Below are positions 6,583-14,625 of a DNA stretch of 55,912 bases, one piece after another. The translations under genes and the position numbers were made by a program. The stretch's first letter is position 1; every line of letters begins with the position of its first letter. The notes below the pieces were generated by a model. It was not told where the DNA came from, did no database searches, and was given only the letters and a program-made list of their open reading frames with translations. The stretch spans positions 1 to 55,912 of IMG/VR virus record IMGVR_UViG_3300042691_008709; one strand, 5' to 3'. This stretch comes from a virus.

Positions 6583-8802
6583 ATGCGTTCATATCCACAA
6601 ACAAATGTTTTAGAGAAAGAAAAAACACCTGAGTGGTGTAAACTATTCCTAAATTATTCTCAAGATTTACTAAGAAGCAATGATTATAATAGGTCATTAA
6701 TGGATGAATCTTTTAAATCATACAATGGAATAAAAACTCCTGAGAGTATATTATATCTTACAAAAACTTACGGAATACAGAATAGAGCTAAGTTTATACC
6801 TTATAGAGCGCATTCAACTAAGATTAAATTAATGGTTGGAGAGTTTCTTACAAGACCATTAAATGCAACTGTAACCACTATAAATAGAGATGCTAAATCA
6901 GCAAAGATGGAGCAACTTGATTTTATGTATGGCGCAATGGAAGCTAAGAAAGAACTTCTTGATTTAAAAAACAAGGCAGGAGTTGATGTAATGGAAGGCG
7001 CACCTATACCTGATGGAGAGGAAGATCCTATTTTTCAAAAGATGTCTCCAAAAGACAAGGAAGAGAGTATCATGCAGATTATCTTAAACGAGCAAATACC
7101 TTCATTAGATTTAAAACAAAAATTTTCAAATGACTTATTAAATTGCTCAATCACTTCAATGATTTTCGGAAAGGTAGAGAGAGATGAAGAAGGTGAAACA
7201 AGATATATTAGTATTGACCCGCGCGATGCTATTTACGAAGAGATTGATGGAGATGCTTTCTTAGAGAAAAGTCCTATCATGGGATGCAGACAATGGATGT
7301 CAGTGCAAGATGTAATGCGTAGATATAATTTCAACACTACTCAATTACAGATGTTAAAAGATATAGCTAACAATCCACAAAGCTACGCTAACTCATCTAA
7401 TAATAGAATCAGATATAGTCCTAACGGCGGATTAGTTGTAGAGGTTATTCATATAGAGTGGAAATCAGTAACAGCTTCTTACTTCAAGAAAATGCCTAAA
7501 ACTGCTACTCAATTAGCATTTGACCCATCAGAAAAGTTTATTTATACAGAAATTGACGCTAAATCTTACGAGGATAATAAAGAGTGGCATGATATACAAG
7601 TACAAAAAGGAAAGTATGAAATAGAAGTAAGATATGCAGAAGACTTATGGGAAGCAACACGTATCGGCGGAATGGAGAAATTAGACGTTAACATGAGACG
7701 TTCTTACTTCATTATGAGAAGCGTGGATGAACCAGGAAAAGTATTAAGTTCATCTTATACAGGATTCTTATGTGGTACCGTTGACGGTAAACGTATCTCT
7801 TTAATGAATGAGATGGAGAATTGGTCCAACATATTTGATATTGTAATGTATCAGATATTAAAAGACATTAATAAGCACAAAGGAACAATTTTAGGATTCA
7901 ACGCGGCGGCGCTAGGAGCAAAAAATACAGTAAAGAAAATCAACTACGATATAGTAAACGATGGATTTGTAACTTATGATACTTCAGCAAGTGGTAACTT
8001 TCATGGAAGAGATGTGAGTTTAAATAATATCTTGCAAACACATGACTTAGGATTAAGTAGTTCTTTCGGAGCATTAGTTCAATTTAAAAACGACATTCTA
8101 GTTATGATGGATAGAATGACAGGTATAAACAATGATAGAGAAGGTCAAATATCGGCTAGTGCAACTGCAACTAATACTAATTCAGCTATTCAAGCTTCTA
8201 GGACAATGACAGAGCCGTTTTTTTACGGTGTTTATATGTATATAAATAAAACTTTAACTAAGATTGTGGAGAGTACTAAGATCACTTGGGCTTTCTATAA
8301 ATTAGAAAAAGGCGAGCAAATATTAGGAATAAGTAAGTTTAAGTTTTTAAAAGTATCTCAAGAGATAGGATTTAAGGATTACGGTGTTCATTTAGAAGAC
8401 TCAGGTAAATATGCAGAAGTCAAACAATTTATGCGTGATCAATTAAATGCTTCTTTAAACGCTAAAGAAATACGTCCAGAAGACGCTTTAGCTTTTGTAT
8501 GGTCGGATATTGCATCAGAACAAAAAGCTATATTAAAAGAAGGGTGGGCTAAAGTAAAAGAACTTGAAGGACAAGGACAACAAGCTCAAATGCAAAATCA
8601 ACAAAAAATGCAACAGGCGCAGCTTGAACAGCAATTACAATTAGCTAGAGAAGACCGTGAAGATAGACAAATGAATGAAAAAGATAATATTATTTTACAA
8701 GGTGACACTGATATACGCGTAGCAAACGCTACCGCAAGTAATAAAATTATCGAACAAGACCATAAATCTTCACTGGAAAATCTAAACAATACAAATATTT
8801 AA
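6583..8802 (+). CDS. Portal protein
   Basis: 739 aa, directly downstream of terL. The long N-terminal helical part, the loop segment with MTGINNDREGQISASATATNTN near residues 510-530 followed by ASRTMTEPF, and a Gln-rich C-terminal coiled coil (QAQMQNQQKMQQAQLEQQ) match the crAss-like portal type. Portals form a dodecameric ring at one capsid vertex that serves as DNA channel and head-tail joint. The Gln-rich tail could be the barrel extending into the capsid. The start follows an A-rich leader with a TATTTTTG box. Confidence 0.85.
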   Translation: MRSYPQTNVLEKEKTPEWCKLFLNYSQDLLRSNDYNRSLMDESFKSYNGIKTPESILYLTKTYGIQNRAKFIPYRAHSTKIKLMVGEFLTRPLNATVTTINRDAKSAKMEQLDFMYGAMEAKKELLDLKNKAGVDVMEGAPIPDGEEDPIFQKMSPKDKEESIMQIILNEQIPSLDLKQKFSNDLLNCSITSMIFGKVERDEEGETRYISIDPRDAIYEEIDGDAFLEKSPIMGCRQWMSVQDVMRRYNFNTTQLQMLKDIANNPQSYANSSNNRIRYSPNGGLVVEVIHIEWKSVTASYFKKMPKTATQLAFDPSEKFIYTEIDAKSYEDNKEWHDIQVQKGKYEIEVRYAEDLWEATRIGGMEKLDVNMRRSYFIMRSVDEPGKVLSSSYTGFLCGTVDGKRISLMNEMENWSNIFDIVMYQILKDINKHKGTILGFNAAALGAKNTVKKINYDIVNDGFVTYDTSASGNFHGRDVSLNNILQTHDLGLSSSFGALVQFKNDILVMMDRMTGINNDREGQISASATATNTNSAIQASRTMTEPFFYGVYMYINKTLTKIVESTKITWAFYKLEKGEQILGISKFKFLKVSQEIGFKDYGVHLEDSGKYAEVKQFMRDQLNASLNAKEIRPEDALAFVWSDIASEQKAILKEGWAKVKELEGQGQQAQMQNQQKMQQAQLEQQLQLAREDREDRQMNEKDNIILQGDTDIRVANATASNKIIEQDHKSSLENLNNTNI

Positions 8803-8810
8803 TATATTTG
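8803..8810 (+). promoter_or_regulatory. Bacteroidetes -7 box
   Basis: TATATTTG immediately after the portal stop and 17 bp before the scaffold start. It exactly fits TAnnTTTG and probably adds transcription of scaffold and capsid genes. Confidence 0.45.
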
Positions 8811-8827
8811 ACTAAAAATACAACAAA

Positions 8828-9979
8828 ATGGAAAACCAAGCTGAAATAAAAGCAGAAACTACTCAACGAGAGGTTGAGACTGCTGTAAAGCCTAATTTCG
8901 ATTTGTTGTCAACTGACTCATACATTAATGGTGAAGTTCCAGTAGCAACAAAAGAAGAGGTAAAAGAAGAAGTTAAATCTGAAAAGCCAGAGGAAGTTAT
9001 TGAATCTGAAATTAAATTAGATGAAGAAAAGCCATCTGAAGAAGTTAAAGAGGAAGTAAAAGAAGAGGTTAAAGAAGAAGTAATTGATGAGAACGAGCCG
9101 TTAACATTAGACGATGAATCTACTCAAGAAGAAGAAGGAGATTGGATTGTATATGCTAAATCAGAAGGTTTAGAAATTGCAGAAAATACAGTTGAGGCTT
9201 ATATTGAAGCTAAAACAGCACCTTTAAAAGAAGAGATTGAAAAAGCTAAGTCATTAACTAAAGAGTCTTTATTTGCAGAACTAGCTCCTGAGCAAAGAAT
9301 GTATATGGAGTTGGCAGAAGCAGGATATACACACGAAGAAATTGTTAATCCTCTTAAAAATATAGAGAAATACAAATCAATGGACTCTGTAGCTTTGTAT
9401 AGAGAAGATTTAACGATTAAAATTGAACAAATAAGACCACTTACTGATACGGATAGAGCTTGGATTGACCAAGAGATTGAAAGAAAAGTTGAAAGTGGAG
9501 AAGTAGAACACGAAGCTACTAGAATTAGGTTAGAATTAGATGCGGCGGAGAAACAAATAGTTTCACAACGCTCAGAGATAATTGAAAAGTATAAAGCGAA
9601 TAGAGAAAATAATTTACTACAAGCGCGCAAAGCAGAATCTGAATCAGTAACAAAAGCACTGAATGAATTGTCAGTCTTTATGAATCAACCACTTGCGCCA
9701 GAAGTAAAGAAAGGCTTAACAGAAAGGTTTAATAATGGTAAGTACGACCAATTAATGAAAGACCCTAATGAGATAGCTAAATTTATCGCTTATAAAGAGC
9801 TAGGAGAGAAAGCTGTAAAAAGTATTGAAGCTAAGAGCTACAATAAAGGCAAACTTGAATACGCAAATAAGATGCACAACACGCCGCCTTTAGAAAAAGG
9901 AGGAGCATCAAGGAACCAAACAATACAAACAACAGGAAATTTTGAGAAATTAGAAAACGACCCACATTTGAATAGTTAA
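8828..9979 (+). CDS. Capsid scaffold-like acidic protein
   Basis: 383 aa. The first 110 residues are Glu/Lys-rich with repeated EEVKEEVK units and are likely disordered. The remainder is predicted as long helices and coiled coil (LRPLTDTDRAWIDQEIERK, LELDAAEKQIVSQRSEI). Position between portal and major capsid genes and this composition fit the scaffolding protein that guides procapsid assembly. No protease site or protease domain is obvious. The repeat tract (DNA about 8960-9090) is low complexity and may vary in length between relatives. Confidence 0.7.
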   Translation: MENQAEIKAETTQREVETAVKPNFDLLSTDSYINGEVPVATKEEVKEEVKSEKPEEVIESEIKLDEEKPSEEVKEEVKEEVKEEVIDENEPLTLDDESTQEEEGDWIVYAKSEGLEIAENTVEAYIEAKTAPLKEEIEKAKSLTKESLFAELAPEQRMYMELAEAGYTHEEIVNPLKNIEKYKSMDSVALYREDLTIKIEQIRPLTDTDRAWIDQEIERKVESGEVEHEATRIRLELDAAEKQIVSQRSEIIEKYKANRENNLLQARKAESESVTKALNELSVFMNQPLAPEVKKGLTERFNNGKYDQLMKDPNEIAKFIAYKELGEKAVKSIEAKSYNKGKLEYANKMHNTPPLEKGGASRNQTIQTTGNFEKLENDPHLNS

Positions 9980-10020
9980 CAAATTAAAAAACAATTAACC
10001 TTAAAATAAAAAAAACAATT

Positions 10021-11496
10021 ATGCCAACTTTAAATCCAGGTCAAACAAACCTAGTAAGAGGTACATTCTCAGCAGACTGTACTTTAGAGTCTGATTTAAT
10101 CAGAAATCAGCAAAAATTCCCTGCTATCCGTCAAATGTTAGAACGTGTGGATCAAAGACAATTAACTACTTTATTAACATCTGGAGCAGTAGGCCCTTAT
10201 GGTATTAATTTAAGTAAACCAACTAAGTTTGGTAAAGTAAAAGAAAGCCAAGCTATTGGAGATAACTCTTACCGTTTCAACGTTATGGGTCGTATTCAAA
10301 AAGCTGCAACTATCATCTCTCAAGTAGGTAGTTCAAACGCTGACGGTTCTTTCCAATTAATCGCTAAAGATAACTACGCGTACAAAGGACAAATGTGTGT
10401 TTTTTACGGAAATCGTTATTCTGCAATGGTTATGTCTGAGCCTACTAAGGTAGCATCAGGATGGTTATATAACTTCCAACACCCACAAAAAGAAGTATTC
10501 TCTTGGGCTACTCACGTTGCTGCTCAAGGTACAGGTACTTATACTTTCTTCCCATCTACAACAGGTTATGGTGAGAAATCTTTAAAAGGATATGGTCGTG
10601 ACCAATTCCCTGATACTTTCATCGTAGATATGACTACTCAACGTAAGACAGTTGCTATCTCTGGAGATGCTGCAACAGATGTATTATGGTATGAGTATAT
10701 GTCTTCTAACGGTCCAGTTAAAGGATGGAAATTCGAGAAAGTTCGTCAAGCAGAAGCTCAATGGGCTATGGAAAATGAATATGCTAAAATCTTCGGTATC
10801 TCTACTATGAAAAACACAGATGGCTCTCGTGCTGCTGTGGCTAACTTAGTTGATAACGAAACAGGTAATGGTATTATCATGGGTGACGGTATCGAAGAGC
10901 AAATCTCTGGCGGTAACGAATTATATGGTTCAGGTGTAAACGGTGAAGCTACAGAAGATGATTTTATTGATGCAATGAAATTGTTAACTAAGCAATCTGA
11001 TTCATCTACGTCAGGAGTTAATATCGTGTTTATGACAGGTATTGACGGATACTACAATGCTCAACGTAAAATGGCTCGTTTCGTATTAGCGCAAAACGCT
11101 CAATTAATGCAACAAGTACAAGGTGGAGCAGAAATCGAAGTAGGATACCACATTACAAAAATGAATTTCGCAGGAAGTTCAGTATGTTTTGTACAACATC
11201 CTTTATTTGATGATGAGTTACGTTTCCCTGAGAGAGGCAATGATGGTCAATTAATCATGTCAAGTACTTATATTGGTGGAGATTTAGGTTCATTTATGGA
11301 TTCTAACATCGAAATTATACCTAAAGGTGCTTACGGTGTTAATCGTTCTGACGTTAAAACTACTATTAATGGTATGACAGGTTTACCTGGAGATGCTATT
11401 TCGGAAGAGGATGCTTGGAAAATGGCGATGTTAAAACAAGATTTAATTGTTATTTACAACACTAAACGCTGGTGTATCATCCGTAAATCAGCTTAA
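10021..11496 (+). CDS. Major capsid protein (HK97-type, crAss-like)
   Basis: 491 aa, starting MPTLNPGQTNLVRGTFSADC. It sits directly after the scaffold, is followed by a strong terminator, and uses noticeably more C-ending codons than its neighbours (AAC, TTC, ATC), as expected for a highly expressed gene. The fold should be HK97-like, with an N-terminal arm, an E-loop region and an insertion around residues 290-330. That region contains ATEDDFIDAMKLLTK (about residues 310-324), a motif also found in the small protein at 1295-1591. No separate protease gene is visible nearby. Assignment rests on context, size and the crAss-like neighbours. Confidence 0.85.
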   Translation: MPTLNPGQTNLVRGTFSADCTLESDLIRNQQKFPAIRQMLERVDQRQLTTLLTSGAVGPYGINLSKPTKFGKVKESQAIGDNSYRFNVMGRIQKAATIISQVGSSNADGSFQLIAKDNYAYKGQMCVFYGNRYSAMVMSEPTKVASGWLYNFQHPQKEVFSWATHVAAQGTGTYTFFPSTTGYGEKSLKGYGRDQFPDTFIVDMTTQRKTVAISGDAATDVLWYEYMSSNGPVKGWKFEKVRQAEAQWAMENEYAKIFGISTMKNTDGSRAAVANLVDNETGNGIIMGDGIEEQISGGNELYGSGVNGEATEDDFIDAMKLLTKQSDSSTSGVNIVFMTGIDGYYNAQRKMARFVLAQNAQLMQQVQGGAEIEVGYHITKMNFAGSSVCFVQHPLFDDELRFPERGNDGQLIMSSTYIGGDLGSFMDSNIEIIPKGAYGVNRSDVKTTINGMTGLPGDAISEEDAWKMAMLKQDLIVIYNTKRWCIIRKSA

Positions 11497-11512
11497 TTAG
11501 ATTTATAATAAT

Positions 11513-11548
11513 AAAAACCCCATAGCATTAATTTGTTAGGGGTTTTTT
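11513..11548. terminator. Bidirectional terminator after capsid gene
   Basis: AAAACCCC pairs with GGGGTTTT around a loop of about 17 bases, with T runs available on both strands. It ends the capsid transcript from the left and the reverse-strand cassette from the right; the last codons of the 11536 gene lie inside the hairpin. Confidence 0.8.
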
Positions 11549-11910
11549 AGTTTAGTTAACATTCCGTTAAATAATGATTGCGCTGTAATAATATCAACTT
11601 TTTCTCCTTTTTGATTTTGTAATATACCTATACTGTCCACGCTAAAGAAAAGTTTAATAAGTACTTCAAGATATATTTTTTCATAAATACTTTCATCTCT
11701 AGCGTCAAAATCAGCAGCATAAATAACGTATCCGTATCCGTTTTCAAAAAAATCAACTCTAGCGTGAATCATAGTGTCATTTAATTTCTTTAATAGCCAT
11801 AAGCTTATCTGCCTATTTGGAGAGTTCGGAAATACAACTTGATTATTACTTAGTTTAGATAAACTGTCTATAAATGTTTGTAAAAACTCTTTAGTTATTT
11901 TATTTTCCAT
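11536..11910 (-). CDS. Reverse-strand cassette protein, 124 aa
   Basis: Reads MENKITKEFLQTFIDSLSKL. Predicted alpha/beta, with an amphipathic N-terminal helix and a segment VDFFENGYGYVIYAADFDARD that looks like a beta hairpin. No known family. It is the last gene of a four-gene leftward cassette inserted between the capsid gene and the next head gene, all of which are on the other strand. That placement is typical of morons carrying defence, exclusion or host-fitness functions, but its role is unknown. Confidence 0.6.
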   Translation of the reverse strand: MENKITKEFLQTFIDSLSKLSNNQVVFPNSPNRQISLWLLKKLNDTMIHARVDFFENGYGYVIYAADFDARDESIYEKIYLEVLIKLFFSVDSIGILQNQKGEKVDIITAQSLFNGMLTKLKNP

Positions 11911-11951
11911 ATTTGTTGATTTTTTTGTAATTGTAAACTATTTTTAAAAAT

Positions 11952-12056
11952 TTAATTACTTCTGGTAAGTTTTCTAATTCTATATTTTTTTATAAAATCA
12001 TATCCAACTGTTTCCCTGATAATTGTATGCTCGTCTATTAATTCTAATGGATTCAT
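11952..12056 (-). CDS. Possible 34-aa cassette protein
   Basis: Reads MNPLELIDEHTIIRETVGYD onward, ending RIRKLTRSN: an acidic-then-basic helical peptide. Its ATG overlaps the stop of the 28-aa frame upstream (ATGA), a sign of coupled translation. With its partner it fills most of the 280-bp space between the two larger cassette genes. Function unknown. Confidence 0.4.
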   Translation of the reverse strand: MNPLELIDEHTIIRETVGYDFIKKYRIRKLTRSN

Positions 12057-12139
12057 TTAAGTATAGCTATTAAATCGTTTTCAGTAAATATTATTACTCC
12101 TTGAGTTTGAGGGTATTTTATTTTAATTGTTATCTGCAT
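12053..12139 (-). CDS. Possible 28-aa cassette protein
   Basis: Reads MQITIKIKYPQTQGVIIFTE onward, ending NDLIAILK: a beta-strand-like start and a short helix. It is coupled to the next small frame through an ATGA overlap. Its very short length makes the call tentative; the coupling and protein-like composition are the support. Confidence 0.35.
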   Translation of the reverse strand: MQITIKIKYPQTQGVIIFTENDLIAILK

Positions 12140-12191
12140 TTGATAATCTATTTCTTTTGATAGTCATTTTTCGGTTTATTTGATATACAAG

Positions 12192-12434
12192 TTATTTTAA
12201 TAGCTTAATTAAAGCGTCATATTTATCAGCTTTTATCTTTAGTTTGTCTAAGTATTGATTATCAATAGTTGTGGCGTAAAAAGCATAGTCTTTTAATATT
12301 TTGGATAATACGTATGCTTCTGGAGTAGATAGTTTTTTTAATTTTCCATCGTTAAAAAGTTTTGTTATTTTAATAATGGTTGGAGTTAAACTGTTTTGAT
12401 GCGGTCTAAATTTCTCAGCGCCTTTTGTTTTCAT
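12192..12434 (-). CDS. Reverse-strand cassette protein, 80 aa
   Basis: Reads MKTKGAEKFRPHQNSLTPTI; basic and helical, with a Lys-rich middle (LFNDGKLKKLSTPEAYVLSKILKDY). It could bind nucleic acid, although no helix-turn-helix is convincing. It is the first gene of the leftward cassette, directly behind the extended promoter at 12454-12484 and palindromic site 3. If any cassette gene is regulatory, this one is the best candidate. Confidence 0.6.
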   Translation of the reverse strand: MKTKGAEKFRPHQNSLTPTIIKITKLFNDGKLKKLSTPEAYVLSKILKDYAFYATTIDNQYLDKLKIKADKYDALIKLLK

Positions 12435-12453
12435 AATTTCTTAGTTTTAATAC

Positions 12454-12484
12454 TTAAACGTAGATAATTTAAAAAGGTTACATT
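12454..12484 (-). promoter_or_regulatory. Extended promoter for reverse cassette
   Basis: On the minus strand, ATGTAACCTTTT is followed 18 bp later by TACGTTTAA, ahead of the 80-aa gene. It is one of the best copies of this promoter class; palindromic site 3 ends 4 bp upstream. Confidence 0.6.
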
Positions 12485-12487
12485 TTT

Positions 12488-12503
12488 AATTCAAGTTTGC
12501 ATT
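12488..12503. promoter_or_regulatory. Palindromic operator-like site 3
   Basis: AATTCAAGTTTGCATT (minus strand AATGCAAACTTGAATT followed by AAAAA). It lies between the leftward cassette promoter and the rightward -7 box at 12511, so one bound regulator could control both directions. Confidence 0.6.
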
Positions 12504-12510
12504 ATTTTTA

Positions 12511-12518
12511 TATATTTG
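12511..12518 (+). promoter_or_regulatory. Bacteroidetes -7 box
   Basis: TATATTTG, 23 bp before the ATG at 12542, separated from palindromic site 3 by a short A/T stretch. It probably drives the rightward head gene and places the start of that gene at 12542. Confidence 0.5.
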
Positions 12519-12541
12519 TCTTAAATTTAAAACAAATAAAA

Positions 12542-13672
12542 ATGAATGTATTTAATTTAACAGCCAACAACAACGTAAGCGAGATGCTTAAAGAAGGCGT
12601 AGATTACATCATTGTAAAAGACGGCAATGGTGCGGAAACAAAAATCGTCAATTTAGCTAATGAGAAATATTGTCCTCGCAAGGGATTTATTGAAATCGAA
12701 GCTATGCGAAAATCTAACAAGCATGAGAATGTGAAAATGGTTAGAAAGATTCGTGACAAGAAAACTAACTTATTCTATGGTATTCCTGTAGGGATTAATC
12801 CTGAGACTAAAGAGTTACAGTTTAAAGCAATTTGGATAGACAATAAGATGTTATTCGATTTGTCAATTCCTGATCAAGCGATGGCTTGTGCTATCATTTT
12901 AAACAGTCAATACATAGAAGGAAGTCCAAATCAACAAGGTAGAAGCTTATGGAAAGTAATTGACAAGGAAGTATTAGCTCATAAAGAGATTAATAAACGT
13001 ACTTTAAGAAGACAAGCGGAGGCTATTATTGAGTCATTAAGCGGAAGTGCTTTAGAAGAAGCTGCAATTAATTTAGGTGTTAATGTAGATGCTAACAGAA
13101 GTGTATTTATGATGACTAATGAGATTTACCGAGTAATGGAATTAGATCCTAAGAAGTTTATCGAGTTACATAATAATCCTGAGAGAGAATATATTTCAGT
13201 ATTCAATAAGGCGGTTGCTAAAGGATTCATTACACACGATGTATTAACAGGTAATTATATCTATGGTAATATTCCATTAGGACATAATAAAGAAATGGCT
13301 ATTAAGTTCTTAGTAGATAATACAGGAATGGCTACTACTTTAAATGCTAAATGCGATATGCAAGATGCTGAGTCAAGAAAATCTATGGAAGTTCAGCAAG
13401 AGTCAGTACAGTCGCAATCTAAAGAAGCAGAAATGCAGAGAAAGATTATGGAATTAGAAGCTGAGTTAGCTAAGAATAAACCTGTAGAAGAGTTTAAAGA
13501 CCCATTTGCAGGTATGGCATCGGCGGATACTGATAAAGAAGACGCTGAAACAAGACTAGTTAATTTAAAAGCAAGAGCTAAAGAATTAGGAGTTAAAGGA
13601 TTTGCTTTACCTCACATGACAGAAGCTAAATTAGTAGCTGCCATAGAAGAAGCGGAGAGTAAACTAGCATAA
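12542..13672 (+). CDS. Head-associated protein with C-terminal SAP/HeH-like helix pair
   Basis: 376 aa from ATG 12542 (MNVFNLTANNNVSEML). A longer in-frame start at 12497 would overlap the promoter region and read through its own -7 box. The N-terminal 270 residues form a compact alpha/beta domain. Then comes a Gln/Glu-rich coiled coil (EVQQESVQSQSKEAEMQRKI). The last 40 residues (LVNLKARAKELGVKGFALPHMTEAKLVAAIEEAE) resemble the SAP/HeH helix-extended-helix fold that binds DNA or marks phage assembly proteins. Its place just after the capsid gene suggests a head or internal protein; exact function unknown. Confidence 0.65.
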   Translation: MNVFNLTANNNVSEMLKEGVDYIIVKDGNGAETKIVNLANEKYCPRKGFIEIEAMRKSNKHENVKMVRKIRDKKTNLFYGIPVGINPETKELQFKAIWIDNKMLFDLSIPDQAMACAIILNSQYIEGSPNQQGRSLWKVIDKEVLAHKEINKRTLRRQAEAIIESLSGSALEEAAINLGVNVDANRSVFMMTNEIYRVMELDPKKFIELHNNPEREYISVFNKAVAKGFITHDVLTGNYIYGNIPLGHNKEMAIKFLVDNTGMATTLNAKCDMQDAESRKSMEVQQESVQSQSKEAEMQRKIMELEAELAKNKPVEEFKDPFAGMASADTDKEDAETRLVNLKARAKELGVKGFALPHMTEAKLVAAIEEAESKLA

Positions 13673-13695
13673 TTATAACTAAACACAAAACGAAG

Positions 13696-13725
13696 AAGAG
13701 CAGGCTAAAAACTTGCTCTTTTTTT
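13696..13725 (+). terminator. Rho-independent terminator
   Basis: AAGAGCA pairs with TGCTCTT across 11 bases and is followed by a run of T. It ends the 12542 transcript. Confidence 0.85.
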
Positions 13726-13752
13726 ATTTACTTTTATTAAAAATTTAACACA

Positions 13753-14562
13753 ATGAATGCTATACAAATAGGTTACGCAATAGACTTTTATACAAATCTT
13801 ACCCACGCGTCAAGATTTTACAACATAGAAAAGAATAAAGCTATGAATGATGCTATTATGAAAAAGATAGATAGCATAACGGATACAATAAATTCTAATC
13901 AATTAACAGGTATAGATAGACTTCAAAAGTACAGAGATGAGTTATATACTTTGCTTAAAACGAGTTCAACCGCGCCGACAAATATAGGTGCTTATAATAC
14001 AGATGTTTATATTAACCATGTAAACTATCCAACAGATTACCAAACATTTGCGGCATTAACGTTAACTGTAAACGGAAACACTACTTATGGAAGAGAAACT
14101 ACTTACAACAAGCGTGGGCCATTATTAGAATGTTCATTTAGAAAGCCTACTAATAAGAAACCTTATTTCTTAGAAGATTCAACAGGACTACTTATTTATA
14201 AAGGAGATTCTACTACTATCTCATCATGCAAACTAGACTACATTAAACAGCCAGCAGTATTCAATATGGGAGATGAGAGTCAATATATTAATGCAGGAGC
14301 AGGTGTAGTAGTCATAGGTCAATCTTATATAGCTACTGAGTTAAGTGTTCAGAATGGTGTCACTTATCAGATAGGAACTCAGTTCACGGCGGCGGTTACA
14401 ACAACACTAGCAAGCGGACAAGTAATATTAGCATCTAATACAACTACTACTGATATGCCAGAAAAGTGTCAAGATGAATTAGCTAAGTTGGCGGCAAGTA
14501 TCTTATTAGGAGTAACAAGTGCTTTTGAAAATTCGGCTTTTGCAGAAAAAGAAACTAAGTAA
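13753..14562 (+). CDS. Putative head-tail connector / head completion protein
   Basis: 269 aa, beginning MNAIQIGYAIDFYTNLTHAS with a helical N terminus (LQKYRDELYTLL). A small beta-rich module follows around residues 175-235 (VVVIGQSYIATELSVQNGVTY ...), then a short helical end. A similar beta module seems to recur in the ring protein at 20351 and the muzzle at 22357. The position after capsid genes fits a connector, but I recognise no named family. Confidence 0.55.
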   Translation: MNAIQIGYAIDFYTNLTHASRFYNIEKNKAMNDAIMKKIDSITDTINSNQLTGIDRLQKYRDELYTLLKTSSTAPTNIGAYNTDVYINHVNYPTDYQTFAALTLTVNGNTTYGRETTYNKRGPLLECSFRKPTNKKPYFLEDSTGLLIYKGDSTTISSCKLDYIKQPAVFNMGDESQYINAGAGVVVIGQSYIATELSVQNGVTYQIGTQFTAAVTTTLASGQVILASNTTTTDMPEKCQDELAKLAASILLGVTSAFENSAFAEKETK

Positions 14563-14625
14563 AATAGTATTGAAATAATATTTACATTTACATCATTATA
14601 AACCAATAAAAAAAATAAAAAAACC

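Noticed and set aside
8960-9090. Repeated EEVKEEVK-type tract in the scaffold gene as a possible CRISPR or functional DNA repeat
   Set aside because: The units are short, irregular and fully explained by a low-complexity acidic protein segment; there are no spacers.
9199-9630. A 143-aa reverse-strand reading frame inside the scaffold gene
   Set aside because: Ser/Leu/Phe-rich antisense of a charged helical gene, with no promoter or leader; a shadow frame.
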